A stretch of 64,000 bases of DNA from Pseudofabraea citricarpa. Its lineage: Eukaryota; Ascomycota; Leotiomycetes; Helotiales; Dermateaceae. The position numbers and the translations under genes are program-made. The notes beneath the pieces are model-generated. The model saw only the letters and a list, made by a program, of their open reading frames with translations, was not told the DNA's origin and did no database searches. The stretch covers positions 992,001 to 1,056,000 of the forward strand of contig JAPWGK010000004.1 of NCBI GenBank assembly GCA_029641185.1. Direction: 5' to 3'. Below, one piece after another: positions 1-15,909 of this stretch. The number at the start of each line of letters is the position of its first letter. The stretch's first letter is position 1.

Positions 1-493
1 CCACCGAAGCTTGAATAGTGATTATAACTTAGTTTTTGATTATCATCTATAACCTAAAGCGTGTTCATTCTTCATTTGATAATTATAATTTAATTTCTAA
101 TGCTAGGAAAGAAACAAATCTAACATTTATTATGCCTCATCGCTTACCACAAGTTACGTCGCTTAATTTCTATTCTAAACCAAGCCCCTGCTTTTGAGCT
201 TGTTCAGTGACTGTCAATTTTGGCCACAACAAATAATATATGCAGCACTCACTGTGAGTAAATACATGTACCTAGGTAATTACTAATCAGCTACTGGCAA
301 CATTCAAGAATCAAATATCACATGTTAATGCCTAAGTACGGGGAAACAACATCTGAAGTTCATCATCAGAGTAAGCTACATAAGGGGGGCAAAGCTATCA
401 TAGTACATAACATAAACAGGTAAAACTGGGCCGCCTTAACCCAAGCAAAAGTGATATCATAACGCCTGAAACCAAATCCAATGCAAACCCTCC
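1..493. other. Intergenic sequence downstream of SMC3
   Basis: AT-rich sequence 3' of the SMC3 stop codon. I see no gene, RNA or repeat here; it probably holds the SMC3 3' UTR. Confidence 0.5.
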
Positions 494-4261
<3,768 letters not shown>

Positions 4262-5232
4262 TGTCGCGAGGGCTTTGCCGCCAGAGGGACGGGCAACCTC
4301 AAAGGGTTATTCGTGTCCGGGAATGCGGAATCAAGATTGCATAAAAAGACTTCGTAGTGTATAGAGAGCCTTGAACGGCAGCTGTAGTAATCCGCAGTTG
4401 TTTGGTAAGTGAATGGCTTGGAGGGGTGGGAGTGTGGTAATCATTTCGTCGCAAACGCGTGGGTCGAAGTCGACGCGATCTCGCGATTCATCCCGGAAAA
4501 TTGTTAAGCCGATATTGTTTTGCCTGAAGGCCAAAGATAAACCACATCACACTCTCTGAATGGCACGATATGACATGCTCATTTTTTTTTGCAACTAAGA
4601 TGACATGGCAAAAGTAACGTGCACACACTGGGTTGGATCGCACCGTTTATACCTCTCGGCTCGTTTTAGCAAAGCAGGTAATCAATTCCAGAGACCCAAA
4701 GCACCTTGAATACGGATACTTGGGTAAATACTTCCTTTAGGTTACTACTATATTTCACCTTTAGCTAATACTAGATGCTATAATATTTATAGTTCTCATG
4801 CACAGAATGCCTTTCAATAATCAAATGTTCCTTGAAATCTAGTGTTTCCTTGAAGGTGGAATATTGAGAACTGGGTGCTGTTTGATGCCCATGAAAGAAA
4901 TATTCCAATACGCCCCGAGTTGTCATTTCCTTATTTATTATTGAAAGAATCCTAAATCAAATTATCATCACGGGCTTTTGATCACATTCTGGACCTTTTC
5001 AGAGACTCTTTTCTATCACAATATGTCTTTCACCTTCACGTTGTCGTGTTGAACAACTGATGGCGTTTTAAGCTTTAGCGAAGCCTTCCAGCTCAGGCGG
5101 TGACCACAAACGGTTCTGCCGCATCTCAAAAGTTCCTGAACAAGAACCAGAAAGATTTAAATTCTGCACGACCTTCACCTTCTTCACCTCATCTTCGACA
5201 TCAAGGCCTATAAGCCAAAGCTCGCTGCAGAT
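4262..5232. promoter_or_regulatory. Divergent promoter region between SMC3 and RIO1
   Basis: Non-coding stretch between two start codons. The SMC3-proximal third is GC-richer and contains CGCGA/ACGCGT elements; the middle (about 4700-5000) is AT-rich. No convincing gene of its own. Confidence 0.6.
4455..4460. promoter_or_regulatory. MluI cell-cycle box (MCB, ACGCGT) upstream of SMC3
   Basis: A perfect ACGCGT palindrome lies about 195 bases upstream of the SMC3 start. CGACGCGA and TCGCGA follow within 40 bases. In yeasts ACGCGT is the binding site of MBF (Mbp1/Swi6), which drives G1/S transcription, including cohesin genes. Function here is inferred from position and motif. Confidence 0.45.
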
Positions 5233-6996
5233 ATGTCAGACTCCAACAGCATGAGTGCATCTACCCCAGCAGCAGCACATGCACCTACGCACACCTATAT
5301 ACCAAATCAGGGCTATGACAACCCCGCCACATCAAATGATGATGCCCCACCACAGACTTCTGGCAGCGGCCACAACACAGAATATGCTGCAGACAACGAG
5401 GATGAAACATACGACGATCTCTTCGAGGAAGAGGATGACGAGTACTTTGAAGATCTAGACTACAACCCTTCTTCAGGAGATCTCACCAAATCTTACAACC
5501 GTCAGCGCAAGCTGAACGATAACTCCTCAAACGCCACGCTCCCACGAATCAACCCGCAGAAACCGGCAGCAAACACAAAGGCGAACGTAGACGATCAAAT
5601 CACGAGTCTGGCAAAACATGCTGCTAAAATCCGTCTCGAAGGCAGTGGTGGTAAAGATGAGCGAAGTCATGGAAAGGACAAATCTGATCGTGCGACCAGC
5701 GAACAAGTCTTAGACCCGCGCACCCGAATGATTTTACTGCAAATGATCAACAGAGGAATAGTCTCGGAAGTCAACGGATGTTTGAGTACTGGCAAGGAAG
5801 CAAATGTTTACGGAGCTCTATCAATACCAGTAGTGGATGGACAAGACCAAAATCCCATCCACCGGGCCATCAAGGTTTACAAGACGAGTATTTTGGTGTT
5901 TAAAGACCGTGACCGCTATGTCAGTGGAGAGCACAGATTCAGAGGTGGTTATAACAAGGGGAATAACCGAGCTATGGTGAAGGTCTGGGCCGAGAAGGAG
6001 TTCAGGAACTTGAAAAGACTTTATTTGGCTGGTATCCCGTGTCCAGAGCCTGTATACCTAAGACTACATGTTCTTGTCATGGGCTTCTTGGGCGACAAGA
6101 AAGGCTGGGCTGCACCTCGCCTCCGCGATGCCGAGCTAACCGGAGATGATGTAGACGAACAGTGGAGAGTTCTTTACCTACAACTACTTGGCCTCATGCG
6201 ACGCATGTATCAATCTTGCAAACTTGTCCATGCAGATCTGAGCGAGTATAATGTGCTTTATCATCAGAAGAAACTCTTCATCATCGATGTCTCACAGAGT
6301 GTAGAACATGATCATCCTCGATCCCTGGAATTTCTGCGGATGGACATCAAGAACGTCGCCGATTTCTTTAGACGAAAGAGCGTCGATGTCATTTCAGACC
6401 AAGCCACTTTCGGTTTTATTACCTTTCACAGCGGACCAACACAAGAGCCAGGTCTTACTGAAGCATTAGAAAAGCTCTTCGTCGATCGCCCAGCTGAAGA
6501 AGAAGGCGAGCAAGCTGCTGCAGACAAGGAAGTGGCAAATGAGGTCTTCCGCAAGCAATATATTCCGCAGACTCTAGATCAAGTTTACGACATTGAGCGT
6601 GATGCCGAAAAAGTCGGAAAGGGTCAGAAGGAAGATCTGATATACCGCAATCTTCTCGCAGACAAGGTGCCCATGTCAGGCAATGAAGCAGATGGGGAAG
6701 ACACTATGGGTGGAAGCTCTTCTCATGGCAGTGATGATGACAATGGAAGTGAAAGCGAGGAGACCGACGACGAGAGTCGCTTCGAGAAGGGGACGCCGCG
6801 AGGCAAACGATTTGAAGACAAAGATGTCAAGAAGGTATTTGATCTGCCAACTTAATCGAAGGAAAAAACATGATTAATTTTTATTTAGGACCATAAAAAG
6901 GCCGTCAAAGAGGAAAAGCGCGAGAAGAGAAAGGAAAAGATTCCTAAGCATCTTAAGAAGAAGCTTGTCAGCTCTTCTGCAAGGCATAAGCACTAG
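5233..6996 (+). CDS. rio1: Serine protein kinase/ATPase RIO1
   Basis: Atypical kinase needed for late cytoplasmic maturation of the 40S ribosomal subunit. Two exons, 5233-6834 and 6889-6996, joined over a 54-base intron, give 569 residues. The second exon restores the basic lysine-rich tail (DHKKAVKEEKREKRK) that is missing if the intron is read through. The N-terminus has an acidic stretch (about 55-77). RIO1 hallmarks: nucleotide loop STGKEANVYGA (185-195), lysine K214 in AIKVYK, catalytic HADLSEYN with D335, metal-binding IDVSQ with D352, and the RIO1 sequence VEHDHPRSLEFLRMDIKNV just after. Length and motif order fit RIO1 rather than RIO2, since there is no N-terminal winged helix. The C-terminus is acidic, then basic, typical of the family. 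Confidence 0.96.
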
Positions 6997-7559
6997 GCTT
7001 TATGCGAAAATGAACAAAAGAATGCTTCACGGCAACCAACATATTCCGAATATTGAGATACTGTAAGTTCTGACATGAGTTAAGAGGCCAGAATCGTCCC
7101 TCTCGCTGTTCACATCGAACTTCTTCATCAATGTTTGTGTTGAAATTCCATTCCTTTGTCATAAAAAAGAAAGGAAACAGAAGCGATTACTCGAATGATG
7201 TAACAAAATTCTTCTCTCATTCTCTCGGCACAGCCGTGTTTTATACTATAAAACCTCTGAGCTGAGATGTATGATGTAGAAGCCGAGTAGCTTGAAAAGC
7301 ATACATGCGGATCAAAGAGAGCACTGACGAGTCGCTTCCTGTATTTTTTCTTGTTGTTTTCCCAGCTTTCTCAAATTTCCTTGCCATGGCGAAATAAAAC
7401 TTTGTTTTATGCCAGTTTGAGCATTCCTCCTTCAGACATTCATTTCAACACCTATAAATCACAGAGCTAGCCAAAAGTTATCCTGTCTAGTCATGTTACA
7501 TTATTGTTATTAATATATACAACTATTTTTCTCTCGTTTCATCATGAAAACATATTGCT
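6997..7559. other. Convergent intergenic region
   Basis: Lies between the 3' ends of RIO1 (plus) and the hydrolase (minus), so it likely holds both 3' UTRs. It is AT-rich and I see no other feature. Confidence 0.5.
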
Positions 7560-8452
7560 TTAAGCCTTGCTAGCCAAAGCAACCTCAACTATATCCTCAA
7601 CAACAGTCAAAAGCTGGTCCGGAATGCTAATGAATGGGCAATGACCGGAAACAAGACTGTATTCAGTGACAGTAGAGCCAAGGGTAGCGGCCATACCGGC
7701 TTGGTATGCGGGAGGAAGAGCACCATCAAGAGTGGTATGGACGTAAGCAGATGGGATTCCGTTGGACCATGGCTCGTAAGTGTTTCCCTCAACGAAGCAG
7801 ACGAGAGATGACCAGGTGGTTTGGGTGGTATAATAAGCGGCGTCAGCTGCTGAAAGGTCGTTGAAAGCGACCTCTGGCATTAGAGTAGCATTTCCGACAA
7901 CAATATCATCCTGCAGAAGGTTAGTCATTAATATTAATAGAAGCAGAATAGGGCACATACCTCAACAATCATCCATGGCAGAGGCTGGCCACCTAGCAAA
8001 TCAAGTGCACTGACTCCCTCAGACATGACGAAGGCAGCCACGAAAGCAGTGATTATCACACCACCTGACTTGCCAGCGGCTTGTCTGTCGGCAAGCCCGA
8101 AACCTTCAGATGCACTGCTGATAACTGCACCACCATAAGAATGACCAATCAGGACAATCTCTTTTCCTGCATCAGCAAGTGTCTCCAAGGTGACTTGCAA
8201 GTTTGCCGAATCCTCAACAAGACCAGCCAAAGGTCTCTCGGTACCACCAACAGAGAGGAGTGGTACGAGGGTCGTCTCATAGCCAGCACCCTCAACCAGC
8301 GATATAAAGTTATCCCATGTTGCAGGTAATTGCCAGGCACCGGGAGTAATGACAATGGTGGTGTTGGAGGCTCTCTCGGCTAGGGATCGGCGAGCAGGTG
8401 ATTGAACAGCTGCAGCGAGGCCGATGAACGGGATCAGAGATGAGAAACGCAT
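7560..8452 (-). CDS. Secreted alpha/beta hydrolase (esterase-like, AB hydrolase 6 type)
   Basis: Two exons, 7961-8452 and 7560-7910, joined over a 50-base intron, give 280 residues. The first 18 residues (MRFSSLIPFIGLAAAVQS) form a probable signal peptide. The mature start TTIVITPGAWQLPATWDNF resembles small esterases of the EstC/methylesterase type, which begin with the first beta strand and oxyanion region. GHSYGG (103-108) gives nucleophile S105. H254, in SGHCPFISIPDQL, is the expected catalytic histidine, and D226 (YVHTTLDGALPP) the likely acid. These indicate a hydrolase acting on small esters; the substrate cannot be named. The gene sits alone beside a 4.2 kb gene-poor stretch. A TATATA box lies about 125 bases upstream. 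Confidence 0.88.
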
Positions 8453-8576
8453 GATGCTTGATGTTGTCGTGGGAGAGAGGGACTAAATGAATAGACACTG
8501 CGGTCACTGTTAAGAGAATGAAACAGGTGAGCTGGAGAGGGAAGGGAAAACCAAAAGCTGTGGGATGCACGGCTCC

Positions 8577-8582
8577 TATATA
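8577..8582 (-). promoter_or_regulatory. TATA box of the secreted hydrolase gene
   Basis: TATATA inside CCTATATAGCC, about 125 bases upstream of the start codon, with a plausible leader between. Core-promoter role is inferred from position. Confidence 0.4.
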
Positions 8583-11500
8583 GCCTCAAGAAGTACCAAG
8601 AGCATAGCACAGCACCCCCTGCCATGAATTGGCATATCCTCTTCACTACCACGCGGCGCACCATGCGCAAGATTCAGTTCCCTATCTACGCATTGATGAT
8701 TGCGCAGTGCGAACTTACACGCTCTAAAAACGTGGGCAGATAAGATGAGAGGACCCCATTGTCTCGGCGCGCATATGCCTGGTGTGGATCTTGTCCCCTC
8801 CCATTGTCTTTTTCAGATTATCGATTATTTCGGATCTCTCGCTCTCGTCAATTACCAACGTGCTTCTGGCCCGGAGAACGTGGGATCATAACGTGCAACT
8901 ATAACTGCCGGAGATAACCCTTGCGGGCTGTATCCCGATCTGTGTATGGAGTGGACCGACCCGAATCTGCCGACGGTTGAAATTTTATTTTACGCGAGCG
9001 GATAGACAGGAATAGGGGCTGGATTTTTTTCCTGTCGTGCTTCTTTTTACTTTGCTTGCAGTAAGCTGACAGAAACCAAAAGTTAAAACTGACTCGAATA
9101 GTTTAACCGAGCCAGCATAGACCGTACGGTACGGCTTGCTGATCTCGTTGCAAATCATAATTGAAAAGCTTCTGGTCATTTAACTTTTTTCCTTCCAGAA
9201 AAATGGCCCCTCCTGCTCATCCCAAAGAAAGCTTAACAAGCGACATAATGGTATCGAGAGTCCAAGCACAGAACCGCAGCAACGTCTGTGAGCTGACGCA
9301 ATGCCGGGAGTGCGGGCTATTGGCATTTGGCAGCAGCCTTTGAAAGGAAAGTAATCCCCGATGTTGCTTCCTGCCTTCTAGATTCCTAGCTAAAGTTCCA
9401 GTAGCAAGCTACTACTCGTGTCGAGTCGTCGACTTCCCTCGGGCCGAGTCATGTTGTACTGCAACTATCGGTTACGATGTAAGGAGCTGGCGGGGCGGAT
9501 AACCCGCTTTTACGGATCATGAAATGAAATCTGGTCCGCTGATGGTTGTTAATTGGTCTTGTTAAGAGATGAGTTTATCCCTCATAGTGAGATTCTTCTC
9601 TCCTGACTAAATGCTCTCTTATATTCGGTGGCCAATGCTACGTCTTTCGCTTGCAATATCTTGACAATTTGCCCTGCTCTGATGGCTCCGTCTTGTCACT
9701 TGTTACTATATTCTTCAGAATTAAACATTGATCTATGCAACTGTATGCAGGTTCAAGTACAGGTTGGTCGCTATTGGTTGCGATCAGTAATCATTGGTTA
9801 CGGCCCACCTGCGGTAGAATACTACCTTCAGGGGTTTGCATCCTTTGAGTTGAAGATTTGGGTGTGTGGGTGTGTGGGCGAATCGTGCCCGGAATGTTTC
9901 CTGGTACTCGGATTCTATCACCAAGCGGAAAATAAAGCTTGCGGTGCAAGACCAGATGCATCGATGTTAAATGAATACCATGATTTGGTAAATCAGCTAG
10001 AGAATCGATGCTACCGATTTATGCTCCATATAGTTAACTAGGTCTTTTGCTACTGCATCGTGATAGTATAGTATTGATGCTATTATTTTCATCCTTGGCG
10101 ATCCTCAACTTCTCTGGTCTACTAGAACGTAAATTTAGCATAGTTTTTATTTCTTGAAATATGGGGGTTTTTTTCTTCACATTCAAAGGTATTTGATCGA
10201 GGTTCTGGATTACCTTCCACTTCCTTCCCTCTTTCTCGTCTTCTTTCACAAATGTGAGCGTGCTATTGAGAATGTACTACTATTCCTTGAAATCAAATTT
10301 TGTTCTCTCTTGATGATTTACTCAGCATTTGAATTTATTACTCGAGGTAGTATCTTCTGACTTCCCTGCTTTATTATACTATGATTCTTGAAACTGAAAT
10401 CATTGAAAGTTTTTGCCTGGGTGAATAGAATTCAACTTTGGGAAATCTTTTTTCAATACAAGAATTCTTCAGAAACTTCATTGGAGAATTTGGGGAAACA
10501 TCTGATAAGTTCTGTTTTTGTATCGTGTGATATATCTTATAGTTTATTTAATTATAGTAGATTTGATTTTTGAAAAAAAGCGAACCCGCTTCAAATACAC
10601 ATTATTATTTTGCGGAAATAACAGTTTTCGTTTAAATTGTAACCAGAACCGAACCTGAAATAAAACAGTATGAAACCCTTTCTTTTGAGCATGTGATTCA
10701 GAAATTAGGGCCTTGTCGCCAACGTATTTGTTCTAAATGTAATCATACATGCTCATATAATCACTTTAGTGGGCTACAATATTTGATTCATATTTAAAAT
10801 GGGTTCTAGTTTCATCATACAGCCATCAAACTTCTATTATTCATTTCTACTTGTTAATTCAAATTCAAATGCCCGCCTTGAACATACTGTCTTTAATTTC
10901 CGAACAGTCCTATTCGTTCACATTCGGGAATGCTGGGCGCAGAAATTCTAGCAGATCATCATATGATTACAAACATTTTGAATTTGGCGTAAAACAGCTA
11001 TTCTCTTCTAAAATCTAGATCTTTTTGTCTTTTAGCAAAGATCATTCGAAAGGATACAAAGTAAATTGTTATATACTTTGTATTCACACATTTATACGCT
11101 ATAAATTGACCGCTCCTGTGAAACTCAATTCAGTCTTTCACACTGTAATGATTTCAATATGGTAGTAATCTTGGTGCACTTAATTAGGAAAGTGCTCGCT
11201 AGATTTGTGAAGCATGGTGGAAATCGGTCGCTTGATACCTTCCGGATGTTCACAATACCTTCAAGCCTTAGGTATGGAATAGGGATCCTGGTACGTGGGA
11301 TCTTGATTTCGGACGACTGGAAGGCAATTATTACCGATTCTCATGTGGGATGGGTGACCCTGATTTTATGCTGCTACTTGAGATCGTGATATGAAACCGG
11401 CACAAGAGATCTCATGCATCTGATCGTCACCAACTCATCGTCCCTTAGATGAGATTAATGTTGCAGTACGCACATGTAGTTGTGTCGAGCCAGAGGAGAT

Positions 11501-12622
11501 ATTCCTTCATGGAGAAATCTATGCGAAAAGTGCGCCGGAACATCAAGAAGCTAGATCCATGTTTCCCCATGTTTCAGCTGTCTGTCTTAGCCACCCCAGT
11601 TACAAGTATCGCAGGCATCCCATGGATCACCTTAACCCTTAACTATAGAACATCGGGTTATTTTTCACTTCATATCTATGAGACGGAAAGGATACAGATA
11701 TCCGAAGAAGTCTTTGACACTACTGTATAAGATCGGCGCACCATATTGAAACGTCACAGCATAATACCTTGGAGAACTTAAAAATGGCCTAGAAGATAAG
11801 ACAATTATTCTAGAAATTTCTCGGTAGCGCAAGCCGTCGGTGGCTCGGTATTATGTACTGCATATACTATAGTTTCGAAAGTCGTTGATCATATATGCTT
11901 CTAGCTTACAACAGAAGAAACCACAGTTGCATCTAGAACCTAGACCTAGTCATGAAATCTCTGCCCCTCCCTCCAAAAACAATTCTTGCGATAGGGCAAT
12001 TGTACAATTTAGCACAGCTTAGGGAGATTTTATTTAAGCAGCGCTAATTGTGCCGCTTGAGTTTCGGGACTCCTAACACGATGCAAACATTCATAACCAC
12101 ACAGGAAAGCTCGGGGCATTTTTGTCAAGAAATTTTCCACCAGTGAGAAAGTAGCTGTATGGTACGGAAGGTATACAGGGGTAGATTTTTTCCAAAAAAG
12201 GAATTTGGAGCGAGCAAACTAAATACAAAGTAGAGTTGGATTCGGCATGGTCGAAACTCTGGAAAAAGGCAAAGTTGAAAAAAGGACTTATCTTCACCTA
12301 TCAGGGTTAGAAAACCGAATTATTATCCTAGTCTGCTTAATAACTTCGTTGTTGATAAGCAACTGCACTCCGTACACAATGGGCATTTTACGCTTAATTT
12401 TGCTGCAACGAACAAAATTGTAAGGGGAAATCTTTTTTGGAATTCGGCAGTTGTAATATTTTGAATACGTGGCGCAAAAATTGTCCGGCTCGAATCTAGG
12501 TCGGGGTTATATGCAGCCAAGAAATTCTCAGCCGCAGCTGCTGACAACCTCGTAGGATATTCACAAATTCGTTATCCGATAGCAAAAGCTTGTGATAGAG
12601 TCTGCCACACTGATATTCGAGA
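8583..12622. other. Gene-poor, AT-rich spacer
   Basis: About 4 kb with only short, unrelated open frames on both strands, the longest 137 codons at 9628-10041. None has a recognisable motif, splice structure or sensible composition. The stretch at about 10.0-11.2 kb is especially AT-rich. I see no terminal repeats, transposase fragment or RNA gene. It may be decayed DNA, but no parent element can be named. Confidence 0.5.
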
Positions 12623-15397
12623 ATGGATTCTAAAACCAGTACTGCACTACCTATCCGGCAGGCAGAGGTGTCCCATATGCCTGGCGCCTGGCAAATCGCC
12701 GTGGAGTCCCATCTCGCGTCCTTGACTGCCTCGCAAAAGGCAGCTTTTGTTGCCCCAGCGAATGCAGAGGACTGCATGGAACTTATCGCAAAATCGCATC
12801 GTGTCCGAGGCTTTTCGCGAGTGCTGAATGCCATTAGACCTATTATCGAGCCCTTGCGACGCTTTGAGGCTGTGATCGATGTGCTTGTCCAAACGAATGG
12901 TGGGCTTTGCTCTCCTATTTGGGGGCCGTTGAGATTTGCAATCATGGTATGACTAATGGTCACCAGTGGAATATATGCTAAAGCATCAACCAGGTGGCTA
13001 GCGATCACGTAGAAACAATTGAGAAGCTAGCAAAGATTTTACAGAGGATCGTCGCATCGCTTGAGCGGTACAGCAATTACGAGACTCTGTTCAAAAATAA
13101 CTTGAACACTCAAAGGGCTATTGGAGCCCTGTATAGTGATTTGATTGACCTTTGTACAAGAGTTGTTAAATTTTACTCACGCTCTGCCTTGGGTACGTTC
13201 TCAACGTCAACAGCGGATCTTCTGGCTTATTGTATCCATTTACAGCGGGCGTATTTACATCTTTTGATAAAGAGTTCCAGCAAGTATCAGACAACATTAC
13301 TCATCATAGCACTGAGATTGATTGGGCAGCTAATGCTGCTAATATTGAGGAGGCCAAGAAAGCCCGAGGAATTGAAGATACGGCACGGTCAAGTATGCCT
13401 CGCTGGTTAGCCTCGGCGCTCGACTAATCAACTGACACTATATTAGGCCAAACACGTGCTGATGTTCAGAAATGGCTTTGCCCTGCTAATGTCCAGGATG
13501 ATTTATATCGTCATCAGAGAGAATGCATGACTGGTTCCTGTAACTGGGCATTAAATATGCCCGAAGTTCAAACATTCTTAAGTTCTGAGACCTCCGAGAT
13601 CTTGAGAATTGGAGGCGCACCTGGAAGTGGAAAGTCCACCCTAGCCGCCTTTATAATTGACTATATCACGAGAAGCATCACAAATGATACACTCTACTTC
13701 TTCTGCAAAGGAACCGACGACAAGAAGAGCAGACCATTCCAAGTTTTAAGGACGCTCGTTTCGCAGATTTTAGCGAAGGATGAATCTTTATACCCATGGT
13801 TTGAGACACTTCAGCAGCAAAGTGGGCAAAAAACAGCAGAGTCTTTCGCAAGTCTGCACGTATCTTTCCAGCTTGCACTGAGGAACACTTCGAAGCCACT
13901 GATTTTCATCGTTGTAGATGCACTGGATGAGTGTCAGGAAGCTAAAGATCTTGTCTTTTCTATGACGACAGCGGCCGCTGAAACTAAGAAAGCTATTAAG
14001 ATCTTAATCACAGTACGCAATTCTCAGTTGAGTTATTTCCAGATTGGCGCAATTCTCGATCCATACTCTCAACCTCCACTCCATAGAGAATGTCTTGAGA
14101 GTATGAAGTTCATGGATTACACTTAACTTTTATCGATTTTGGGCCAGATATCTTACTGATTTCAAGTATACAGTGTCGAGAAGATCCAGATCTGTTGGAT
14201 TCTTTTAATTGTTCAATTTTAGAGTTGAAAATATCCCAAAACATGGTTGAAGGTCTTGTATCTGAGTATATCAAAGAAAGAGTTTCCAGGTGTAAACACA
14301 TTTCTAGAACTGGTCTAGGATATGAGGTTCATTCAAGGGTAAACCAGGCAGCAGCAGGGCTATGGCTTTCAGCACGCCTAATAATGGATGAGATACAGCG
14401 CTTGCCAAGCCCGTCATCTATCGCGCGACAACTCCAGGATATCCCAGTTGGAATTGTTGCGCTTTATCAACAGATCTTTCTGACAATGGAAAGATCCCTT
14501 TCCCCATTGCAACTCAGACTCTCCCAGCAAGTTTTCCTCTGGATCGACATGTCAGATTTCATCCGAGTTGGACGAAGATCTTTGGATCGCGACCTGTTGG
14601 GTCTTATATTTCAAGCTGAAAATGATGGCGAAGAAGTTTTTGACTCTATAGATTTGGCACGGCAGCTATGTTCACCTCTCATTGAGCTGTGTGTACACGA
14701 AGAGGAAGATATTGAGGTTGAATTTGTTCATCTCACAACTGCTCAATTCGTTCGCATGTGCGGCAAAGAAAGAACTTTCGAAATACCACGGATTCTCAAA
14801 CCACAGCAATTGAAATCTCTCTATCGTGGCAATACCAGTTTGTGGTTTTTTGAAAACTCCCCAAAATCAACGCTTCTCCTACAAGAATTACGATCCACTC
14901 CGCTCATAGAAAGCACTGCTGAATACTTCGAGATGGCTTACGGTCTTTGGAATGCCTTGTTTCTAAAGCAGTTGCCTTTATCACTCGATGTCGATGAAAT
15001 AATTGCAGCGTCCGCATTATGTGATAAGTTGACGGATTTCTTATTGTCTGGGAGATGCTTGAAATGGGTCGAGATGGCCATCATTATTAATTATGCCTGT
15101 GGTTATGTTAATCTATACAACAACGCCGTTGAAGCACTTGATGCGGCCCGTGACGGAATCTCAAGTCCATTGCCGTCTTTTCAGAGATACTCAACTGCCA
15201 GAACGCAATTCTTCACCGACTACGTTTATGTTCTCTCGCACACTGGGCCAACATATGAATGGGAGGAAGAGCGATTGCCAATTCCGGAGGGCTTCGATAC
15301 ACGTCGCATTGCCATTCAGCTCTTGTCTCTTGGTCTGCGATGGGCACACCTTGACTCCAAACCGAAGTATGAAAACTTACCGGAAATTGACCTTTGA
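12623..15397 (+). CDS. NACHT-domain STAND protein with N-terminal DUF7708-like domain
   Basis: Fungal NLR-like protein of the type linked to non-self recognition and programmed cell death. Five exons (12623-12946, 12994-13192, 13246-13392, 13447-14100, 14148-15397) close to 2574 nt, 857 residues; introns are 47-54 bases. The N-terminal 220 residues resemble DUF7708, a domain found ahead of NACHT in many fungi (for example the run from LDVFVQ-like VIDVLVQTNGG to PLRFAIM). The NACHT ATPase follows: Walker A GGAPGSGKST at 279-288 and Walker B LIFIVVDALDECQE at about 375-388. The last 400 residues hold a predicted helical NACHT-associated region and end without visible ankyrin, WD40 or TPR repeats. 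Splicing at 14101-14147 removes an in-frame stop. It could be a complete short form or one that has lost its repeat sensor. Confidence 0.85.
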
Positions 15398-15909
15398 TGT
15401 TCGTAAATAAATCAAGAACTGAGTATTAAGCCGCGCAATAGCAGCATGGGTTTCCGGAAGCTTGCTTCGTTTTATAGAATTAAGCTTGTGGCGAAAGTAG
15501 AATTTTACCAGTATCTTGTACTGTTATTCAGCCTAAGCAGATCAACATGTGTCAGGTTGTCGATTTATCTCCAGATATCACTTTTTTTCTCTCTCGCACC
15601 ATTAGAGCTAGTTTGCGCCTCAACTCGTTGAATTTCTTTACAATACATGAGAGAATGCTGGTTCGGACCAAGTGTTATTAGCTCACATACCTATTAATAG
15701 GCAAATTTTACAGAATGCTGTCAGCAGCCAAAGTAAAAACTTATTGGATCTATGTGAAAGTTTGGAGGGGAAATGGCCTAGCTAATAATGATATCAGAAT
15801 CTCATCCGAGGAACTATTTGGGCCTGAAAATTTTGATGGTCTCTATGACTCTACGCTATATCGACATATGCCAGTCCCAGCTAGGTAAGAATCTACTGGG
15901 ATTCAATGC
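15398..15909. other. Convergent intergenic region
   Basis: AT-rich sequence between the NACHT gene (plus) and the MFS gene (minus), so it holds both 3' ends. No further feature seen. Confidence 0.45.

Noticed and set aside
9628..10041. Open frame of 137 codons in the 8.5-12.6 kb spacer
   Set aside because: No recognisable motif, no splice signals, and composition like its AT-rich surroundings.
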